From the NCBI GenBank assembly GCA_964410665.1, contig CAYPIE010000096.1:1-20852 (forward strand): a DNA stretch of 20,852 nucleotides, written 5' to 3'. This DNA is from CAYPIE01 sp964410665. GTDB lineage: Bacteria > Planctomycetota > Planctomycetia > Gemmatales > Gemmataceae. The position numbers and the translations under genes were made by a program. Under the pieces are notes generated by a model, which saw only the letters and a program-made list of their open reading frames with translations, was not told the DNA's origin and ran no database searches. This document shows positions 15,592-20,852 of the stretch, piece by piece; position 1 is the stretch's first letter, and each line of letters starts with the position of its first letter.

Positions 15592-18000
15592 ATGCGCACA
15601 AGATTCCTGACCGCGGCCGCCTCGATCGCCGCCTGCTTCACCCTGGCCTGGCTGGCCGCCCCCGCGCCCACGAGCGTGGCACTCGCACAAGACGACCCGA
15701 CCGACCCGAAGAAAGCCGACGGCACGGTCCTGCCGTTCCCGCCTACGCCGTCGGCGAGTGTGGCCGGGTCGACCCTTCAAGACTCGAAGATGACCTGGCG
15801 GAAGGAACCGCAGCGTCTGAAGGAAGGTGCCCCCAACATCCTCGTCGTGCTGATCGACGACGTCGGCTTCGGCGTGCCGGACACGTTCGGCGGAGAAGTC
15901 CACACGCCGACTCTGACCAAGTTGTACAAGGAAGGAATCGCTTTCAACGCCTTCCACACCACGTCGATCTGCTCGCCCACCCGAGCGGCGCTATTGACCG
16001 GGCGAAACCACCACCGCGTCGGTAACGGGACCATCGCCGAACGAGCGTCTGATTTCGACGGGTACACCGGCATCATCCCCAAAACGTCTGCCACCGTCCC
16101 CGAGGTGCTACACCATTACGGTTACGCCTCCTCGGCGTTCGGCAAGTGGCACAACACCCCGGCCAACCAGACCACGGCGATGGGGCCGTTCGACCGCTGG
16201 CCGACGGGACACGGGTTCGACTATTTCTACGGCTTCCTGGCCGGTGAAACGTCCCAGTATGAGCCGCGCTTGTACGAGAACCTCAACCCGGTCGAGCCGC
16301 CGCACGACGAGACGTATCACCTGACCGAGGACATGGCCGACAAAGGCATCGCTTGGCTGAAGAAGCAACAGGCGTTCGCCCCGGACAAGCCATTCCTGAT
16401 GTACTGGGCACCCGGTGCCGCCCACGGCCCGCACCACGTCTTCCCCAAGTGGGCCGACAAGTACAAGGGCAAGTTCGACGACGGCTGGGACAAGTACCGC
16501 GAGCGGGTCTTCGCTCGCCAGAAGAAGATGGGCTGGATCCCGGAGAATACGAAGCTTACCCCGCGACCGGACACCCTGGCGTCGTGGGACAGCATCCCCG
16601 AGGAGCAACGGGCCTTCCAGCGACGGCTCATGGAAGTGTTCGCCGGGTTCGTCGAGCATACCGACGCCCAGGTCGGCAAGCTGGTGGACGGGTTGGAAGA
16701 CCTCGGTCTGCGAGAGAACACGATCATCTTCTACGTCTGGGGCGACAACGGCTCCAGTGCCGAAGGGCAGCGCGGGTCGGTCAGCGAGTTGCTCGCGCAG
16801 AACAACATCCCCAACACGATCGAACAACAACTCGCCGCCTTGGAAGAGGTCGGCGGGTTGGACGCACTCGGCGGTCGGAAGGTGGACAACATGTACCACG
16901 CCGGTTGGGCCTGGGCCGGGAGCACCCCGTTCAAGTCCACTAAGCTGGTCGCCGCCCACTTCGGCGGCACCCGCAACCCGCTGGTCGTGTCCTGGCCGAA
17001 GGGGATCAAACCAGACGCGACACCCCGTCAACAGTTCCACCACGTCAACGACATCGCCCCGACACTTTACGACATTCTGGGCATCACTCCGCCGGAGAAA
17101 GTGAACGGCTTCAAGCAGGACCCCATCGACGGCGTGAGCATGGCCTACGCCTTCCGCGACGCCGAGGCCGACGGCCGGAAGAAGACCCAATACTTCGAGA
17201 ACAACGGGAGCCGGGGCGTCTACCACGACGGCTGGTACGCCTGCACGTTCGGCCCGTTCCTCCCCTGGGATACCCCCGCGTCACTCGAACGACTGAAGAC
17301 CTGGGACGCGAAGAAAGACAAGTGGGAACTTTACAACCTCAAGGAGGATTTCTCGCAGGCCAACGACCTCGCGGCGAAGGAACCGGAACGGTTGGCCGAG
17401 ATGAAGAAGCTGTTCCTGGCCGAGGCGAAGGCGAACAAGGCCCTGCCCATCGGCGGCGGGTTGTGGACTCGGTACCACCCCGAAGACCTGATCAGCCCGC
17501 CGTACAAGTCTTGGCGGTTCGACGCCACCACCCGCCGGATGCCCGAGTTCACGGCCCCGCCGGTGGGCAAGCGGAGTAACAAGGTCGTCGTCGATCTGGA
17601 GGTAAAAGAGAATGCCTCGGGCGTGCTTTACGCGCTGGGCGGTGCGTCCGCCGGGGTGACGGTCTACCTGGACAAGGGCCAACTCGTCTACGAGTACAAC
17701 ATGCTGATCATCGAACGGACGAAGTTGAAGTCTCGGGGAACGATCGCCGCCGGCAAGCACACCATCGAGGTGAGTGAGACCATTCCCAAGCCCGGCGCGC
17801 CCGCGACCGTGACGATCACCGTCGACGGGAAAGAAGTCATTGGCGGCAAGGTGAAGCGAACCGTGACGGTGGCGTTCACGGCCAGCGAGACGTTCGACGT
17901 CGGTGCCGACCTCGGCTCTCCAGTTTCGCTCGGATACTTCGAACGTGCCCCGTTCGAGTTCGACGGCAAGATCGACAAAGTAACGGTGGAGCTGAAGTGA
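15592..18000 (+). CDS. Secreted AtsA-like sulfatase with C-terminal beta-sandwich (B2)
   Basis: An 802-residue type I sulfatase, the intact counterpart of the second half of the chimera at 5519. The ATG at 15592 has only a weak purine-rich upstream element (GAGACCGAGA) but begins a good export signal (MRTRFLTAAASIAACFTLAW, then SVALAQDD). I-A-A-C is a plausible lipobox, making a lipoprotein possible. Seen: Asp89/Asp90 in DDVGFG; CSPTR with formylglycine site Cys127; GKWHN with Lys185/His187; APGAAHGPHH; D-N-G at Asp385/Asn386; and Lys451 in KSTKLVAAHFGG. The last third (about 659-802) is the appended beta-rich domain (SGVLYALGG, VYLDKGQLVYEYN). The LPFPPTPSASVAGSTLQDS segment after the signal peptide is the part to which B1's homology begins. 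A terminator hairpin precedes it; DUF3604 debris follows. Confidence 0.95.
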   Translation: MRTRFLTAAASIAACFTLAWLAAPAPTSVALAQDDPTDPKKADGTVLPFPPTPSASVAGSTLQDSKMTWRKEPQRLKEGAPNILVVLIDDVGFGVPDTFGGEVHTPTLTKLYKEGIAFNAFHTTSICSPTRAALLTGRNHHRVGNGTIAERASDFDGYTGIIPKTSATVPEVLHHYGYASSAFGKWHNTPANQTTAMGPFDRWPTGHGFDYFYGFLAGETSQYEPRLYENLNPVEPPHDETYHLTEDMADKGIAWLKKQQAFAPDKPFLMYWAPGAAHGPHHVFPKWADKYKGKFDDGWDKYRERVFARQKKMGWIPENTKLTPRPDTLASWDSIPEEQRAFQRRLMEVFAGFVEHTDAQVGKLVDGLEDLGLRENTIIFYVWGDNGSSAEGQRGSVSELLAQNNIPNTIEQQLAALEEVGGLDALGGRKVDNMYHAGWAWAGSTPFKSTKLVAAHFGGTRNPLVVSWPKGIKPDATPRQQFHHVNDIAPTLYDILGITPPEKVNGFKQDPIDGVSMAYAFRDAEADGRKKTQYFENNGSRGVYHDGWYACTFGPFLPWDTPASLERLKTWDAKKDKWELYNLKEDFSQANDLAAKEPERLAEMKKLFLAEAKANKALPIGGGLWTRYHPEDLISPPYKSWRFDATTRRMPEFTAPPVGKRSNKVVVDLEVKENASGVLYALGGASAGVTVYLDKGQLVYEYNMLIIERTKLKSRGTIAAGKHTIEVSETIPKPGAPATVTITVDGKEVIGGKVKRTVTVAFTASETFDVGADLGSPVSLGYFERAPFEFDGKIDKVTVELK

Positions 18001-18037
18001 CGCGGCCCTGGGGAGGGACGATGCGGAGACGACGTCT

Positions 18038-18255
18038 ATCAATGCCATCAGCAAGGCGGCGATGGGCGAATACCGGAAGGACCCGATTTCGCCCCGCAGA
18101 AGCCGGCCTTCTACGACGTCCGGGTGATCGAGATCCCGACACCGCGTTGGACGACGATCGACGCCAAGGTCTGCGGCGTGGAGCGGCCGGAGGACGTGCC
18201 GGCGAGCATCCAGGAGCGGGCCTACACCTCGCCCATCTGGTACACGCCTCAATGA
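18038..18255 (+). pseudogene. DUF3604 C-terminal relic
   Basis: The first part (18038-18085) reads INAISKAAMGEYRKDP. After a one-base deletion near 18085 the next frame reads DFAPQKPAFYDVRVIEIPT, PRWTTIDAKVCGV and, at the end, ASIQERAYTSPIWYTPQ with TGA at 18253-18255. This is the typical C-terminal segment of DUF3604 proteins. No start or upstream domain remains, since gene B2 ends at 18000, so only about 70 codons of an originally much longer gene survive. Confidence 0.82.
18210..18245 (+). repeat. 36-bp direct repeat, copy 2
   Basis: Matches 5426-5461 at 35 of 36 bases. In this copy the QERAYTSPIWYT stretch is still open. Confidence 0.9.
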
Positions 18256-18386
18256 CATAGGCCGCGTCTCGATTCCCTCTATCATCTCTGTATACCAAGA
18301 TTGGAGCTTCGTTCCGGCTTCTCGGACCATCGCTCCGTTCAAGTCCTTCGTCATGCGGTCGCAGAACCGTTCTGCAATGGACCGGT

Positions 18387-18414
18387 GTCAGGGTCTGAGG
18401 CCCTGACTTTTTTT
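18387..18414 (+). terminator. Strong intrinsic terminator directly ahead of the NTF2-like gene
   Basis: A perfect 7-bp stem (18387-18393 with 18401-18407) and 7-nt loop are followed by seven consecutive T (18408-18414). It ends only 18 nt before the ATG at 18433. A second small hairpin, 6 bp with a CCG loop (18361-18375), lies just upstream. It may be the old terminator of the DUF3604 gene or a leader attenuator. Confidence 0.8.
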
Positions 18415-18432
18415 CATAGAGAGAGAAAGTTT

Positions 18433-19380
18433 ATGAGACGTACCTCGATGATGCTGGCCGTCGTGTTTGTCGCCGGCGGAATAGTGGGCTGGCTGCTGAG
18501 TGTTCAGCCGACTCCAGCCGTGGTTGCCCAGGCAAACGCGGACGAAAAGCGGGATACCCCCCAAGCCGCCACCGAAGCAGCGGACGAGGGCGTCCGGGCC
18601 ATTACCGCCGACTACGTCAAGGCCTTTAATGCGGGTGATGCCAAGCAAGCCGCATCCTTGTGGACGGCGGAGGGAGAATACATCAACGCACTCGGCGAGG
18701 AGTTCCGTGGCCGAGCGGCGATCGAAGAGTCTCTGGCCGACCTGTTCAAGGAAAACCCCGACGCAAAGGTGACCGTCAAGGTTGAGGCCGTTGAGTCGGT
18801 TTCCCGCGGACTGGCCGCCGCCAAGGGAGTCGTTACGCTACAACTTCCCGGCGACCAGCCTGCGAGCAAGTCACGCTACACCGCCCTGCATGTCCTCGAG
18901 GACGGCAAGTGGCGCGCGGCTTCGGTCAGTGAATGGTTTCCCGATCCAGCCACCGACCTGACCCTCGAGGACCTCAAATGGCTGGTGGGTGAATGGACAG
19001 CCGAGGACGAAGGCGGGAAACTCAACATCGTCTACACCTGGGATGAGCCCAGGGCCTTCCTCACCGGCAAGTACACGGTGACCAACGATGGTGAAAGCCT
19101 CTCGGGAATGCAAATCTTCGGCCCCAACCCTGAAGGCGGACTCCGTTCCTGGATGTTCGAGAGCAACGGCACCACCAGCGACGGGGTTTGGATCCGAGAA
19201 GACGACCGTTGGCTTCATGAAGGGATCGCCGTCCTCCCCGACGGTACCGAGGTCTATTCGCTGAACGTCTTGATCCCGATGGGCCAGGACGCCTTCCTGT
19301 GGCAGACCGCCGAACGAGAAATCAATGGTGAAGCTGTGGAGGGATTACCGCCGGTCAAAGTCACACGCGTCAAGCCGTGA
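18433..19380 (+). CDS. Secreted SgcJ/EcaC-type NTF2-like protein with second beta domain
   Basis: A 315-residue exported protein. The ATG at 18433 is chosen because it opens a signal segment (MLAVVFVAGGIVGWLLSVQP, then A-Q-A-N-A) and is preceded by GAGAGAGAAAG. A longer reading from TTG 18301 would run through the terminator. Residues about 53-167 have the SnoaL/SgcJ-EcaC NTF2-like pattern (ITADYVKAFNAGDAKQAASL, W-T-A-E-G-E-Y, then FRGRAAIEESLADLF and W-R-A-A-S-V-S-E-W). Residues about 176-312 form a second, beta-rich domain starting LKWLVGEWTAEDEGG, similar to DUF1579/lipocalin-like domains. Ligand and activity cannot be read from sequence; the 'oxidoreductase' label of the family is not evidence of a reaction. 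It shares the GWL signal motif with the sulfatases, suggesting the same export route. The stop lies 23 nt before the next gene, so the pair is likely an operon. Confidence 0.88.
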   Translation: MRRTSMMLAVVFVAGGIVGWLLSVQPTPAVVAQANADEKRDTPQAATEAADEGVRAITADYVKAFNAGDAKQAASLWTAEGEYINALGEEFRGRAAIEESLADLFKENPDAKVTVKVEAVESVSRGLAAAKGVVTLQLPGDQPASKSRYTALHVLEDGKWRAASVSEWFPDPATDLTLEDLKWLVGEWTAEDEGGKLNIVYTWDEPRAFLTGKYTVTNDGESLSGMQIFGPNPEGGLRSWMFESNGTTSDGVWIREDDRWLHEGIAVLPDGTEVYSLNVLIPMGQDAFLWQTAEREINGEAVEGLPPVKVTRVKP

Positions 19381-19403
19381 ACCCCAAAGATCAGGAGCAA
19401 ACG

Positions 19404-20711
19404 ATGCGAAACAAGTGGACGATTCTCGCGGCATCCCTGGTGCTGCTGACTTGGGCCGAACCGGTGCTTGGCTTTGGCCGTGGCTTCGCGATGCGCGGCG
19501 GAGCATTCCGCGCGGGAGCATTTCGCGGTGCCTCGTTACGCGGATTAAACTTCCGGCCCACCGGCGGGCTCCGCTTAGGAGGCGCAGGGGGGCTCCGCTT
19601 CGGTGGCTACGCCCGGGGCTTTTCCACCAACCCCTTCGGAGGAGTCCATGCAAGCGGACTTCGCTTTAACAGCTATCGTGGACTCGGTGGGGCCTCGATC
19701 AAGCACGTGGGCGGGCGGGGTATCTATCGTGGTCCGCTCGGTGGAATCAATGTCGGGCGTGGGGGAGCGACCCGGGTTGTTGGGCCTTATGGCAATCGCT
19801 ATACCCGGATCGGCGGAACCGGAGCTCGCATCGGGCCTTATGGCGGGGTACGTGCCGGCAGCGCTTACCGATCTTCGTTCCGGACACCTTACGGCACCCG
19901 AACCACGTTCGGACGCCGCAGTAGACTGGGATTTGGACCCTATGGTGGCGTCCGAATCCCCCTCGGGGGGACCGCCTTGCGAACCCGTGGCGGAGCCGTG
20001 ATCGGAGGGCGTCGATTTGGCTTCGCCCTCGGGCATCGGACCGCCTATTGGAGTCCGACTTATCTGCGTACTCGGGGCATTGCCGTACGTGGCTTCCGCT
20101 ACGGCTGCTTTACACCAACTTGGTATCGCACCCATTTGAACGTCTGGAGAGCACCTCGGTGGGTACGGGGTTACAACCTTTGGCTGCCCATAGGCTGGGG
20201 TACACTTGCTCCGTTCATCGGCTGGACGGCGGCACCTCTCTATTACGACTACGGCAGTACAGTGATCATTAATAATAACAATGTTTATATGGATGGCACG
20301 CCGATTGCAACCGTGCCCCAGTATTACCAACAGGCCGAAGGGATCGCCGATGTGGGACGCAATACCACGGTTCCTGACACCGAAGCGTGGCAACCACTCG
20401 GCGTGTTTGGGCTGGTTCAGGATGACCAAACCGTGGCCCAACGCTTCTTTCAGCTGGCCATCGACTCTCAGGGGGTCATTCGAGGCAACTACTATGACGC
20501 GGTGGCCAACAACACTTTGCCGGTCTACGGTTCGGTGGATCAAAAATCGCAGCGAGCGGCTTGGTCGATCGGCGACCAGAAGGAGATCGTCTTTGAGACA
20601 GGCTTAGCCAATCTTACCAAGGAACAGACCACGATCCTGGTCCATTATGGCAAAGAGAGCACGCAGCAAATGCTCCTGGTTCGTTTAAAAGATCCGGATG
20701 CTGATTCCTGA
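19404..20711 (+). CDS. Exported Gly/Arg-rich surface protein ('mu-protocadherin'-type)
   Basis: A 435-residue protein. The ATG at 19404 follows AGGAG (19393-19397) by 6 nt; a GTG at 19377 overlapping the previous stop is less likely. A signal peptide spans residues 1-23 (ending AEPVLG). Residues about 24-240 are Gly/Arg-rich and low complexity, with AFRAGAFRG-type repeats and three GPYG motifs (GPYGNRYTR, GPYGGVRAG, GPYGGVRIP). A Trp/Tyr-rich stretch follows (NLWLPIGWGTLAPFIGW), then INNNNVYMDGTPI. A folded C-terminal module lies at about 328-432 (WQPLGVFGLVQDD, then FFQLAIDSQGVIRGNYYDA). This architecture is annotated in planctomycetes as probable mu-protocadherin or cell-surface protein; relation to animal protocadherins is doubtful. 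It may coat the cell surface or bind anionic glycan through its Arg-rich part (inference). Likely co-transcribed with the NTF2-like gene. Confidence 0.87.
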   Translation: MRNKWTILAASLVLLTWAEPVLGFGRGFAMRGGAFRAGAFRGASLRGLNFRPTGGLRLGGAGGLRFGGYARGFSTNPFGGVHASGLRFNSYRGLGGASIKHVGGRGIYRGPLGGINVGRGGATRVVGPYGNRYTRIGGTGARIGPYGGVRAGSAYRSSFRTPYGTRTTFGRRSRLGFGPYGGVRIPLGGTALRTRGGAVIGGRRFGFALGHRTAYWSPTYLRTRGIAVRGFRYGCFTPTWYRTHLNVWRAPRWVRGYNLWLPIGWGTLAPFIGWTAAPLYYDYGSTVIINNNNVYMDGTPIATVPQYYQQAEGIADVGRNTTVPDTEAWQPLGVFGLVQDDQTVAQRFFQLAIDSQGVIRGNYYDAVANNTLPVYGSVDQKSQRAAWSIGDQKEIVFETGLANLTKEQTTILVHYGKESTQQMLLVRLKDPDADS

Positions 20712-20852
20712 TCGAGTCCGCAACCTTCTCGGTCGGCCCCTGCTCTGACACCTCAGCCCCACAGTTTCCGAGCGGCGGGTGGGAAGCCAATGGTGTTCGG
20801 CACGATGATTGCCGGTGGGTCTTCTCCCCGCATCGGAGCGGCCTCGCAGGGT
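20712..20852. other. Intergenic, nothing recognised
   Basis: The last 141 nt after the surface protein gene show no clear hairpin with a T-run, no ribosome site with start codon and no recognisable coding stretch on either strand. Confidence 0.5.

Noticed and set aside
18001..18260. Open frame of 87 codons considered as a small arginine-rich protein
   Set aside because: Other frames of the same DNA give a clear DUF3604 C-terminus, so this frame is a shadow of the relic.
18301..18432. Upstream TTG start extending the NTF2-like protein by 44 residues
   Set aside because: It would translate through the intrinsic terminator and place the export signal internally; ATG 18433 has a purine-rich ribosome site.
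19377..19403. GTG start overlapping the previous stop codon for the Gly/Arg-rich protein
   Set aside because: ATG 19404 has AGGAG 6 nt upstream and starts a clean signal peptide.
19480..19960. Repetitive Gly/Arg codons considered as a DNA repeat or CRISPR-like array
   Set aside because: There are no regular spacers or identical repeat units; the pattern is low-complexity coding sequence of the surface protein.

Overview
The window is GC-rich and is most plausibly chromosomal DNA of a planctomycete, of the Gemmata/Gemmataceae type. This rests on three things recognised in the sequence: a long head-to-tail run of secreted type I sulfatases, a secreted SgcJ/EcaC-type NTF2-like protein, and a Gly/Arg-rich surface protein of the kind annotated in planctomycetes as 'mu-protocadherin'. 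The assignment is inference. No rRNA, tRNA, transposase, CRISPR array or formylglycine-generating enzyme gene was seen.

All genes are on the + strand. Layout: the 3' part of a C-T-A-G-R-type sulfatase (E1, 1-1242); an internally deleted sulfatase relic of the same family (E2, 1305-1609); a three-helix membrane protein (1782-2315); a small DUF2780-like protein (2473-2886); sulfatase A1 (3010-5400); a tiny DUF3604 C-terminal relic (5418-5465); a chimeric double sulfatase E3::B1 (5519-8629); sulfatase A2 (8819-11203); sulfatase C (11285-13636); sulfatase D (13687-15132); a graveyard of a DUF3604 N-terminal relic joined to a sulfatase C-terminal relic (15199-15518); sulfatase B2 (15592-18000); a DUF3604 C-terminal relic (18038-18255); the NTF2-like protein (18433-19380); and the Gly/Arg-rich surface protein (19404-20711).

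The locus looks like an export-directed desulfation island shaped by repeated duplication and deletion. A1/A2 and B1/B2 are paralogous pairs. At least four relics (two sulfatase, two or three DUF3604) lie in the gaps between intact genes. Most sulfatase genes are followed by a terminator-like hairpin, which suggests mostly separate transcription units. C-D and NTF2-surface protein are the likeliest co-transcribed pairs.

The most unusual object is the 1036-residue E3::B1 protein. Its N-terminal half is a truncated sulfatase with Tyr where the formylglycine-forming Cys should be. Its C-terminal half is a complete sulfatase with all expected catalytic residues but no signal peptide of its own. 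The DUF3604 relics on either side suggest that the ancestral arrangement alternated sulfatase and DUF3604 genes.
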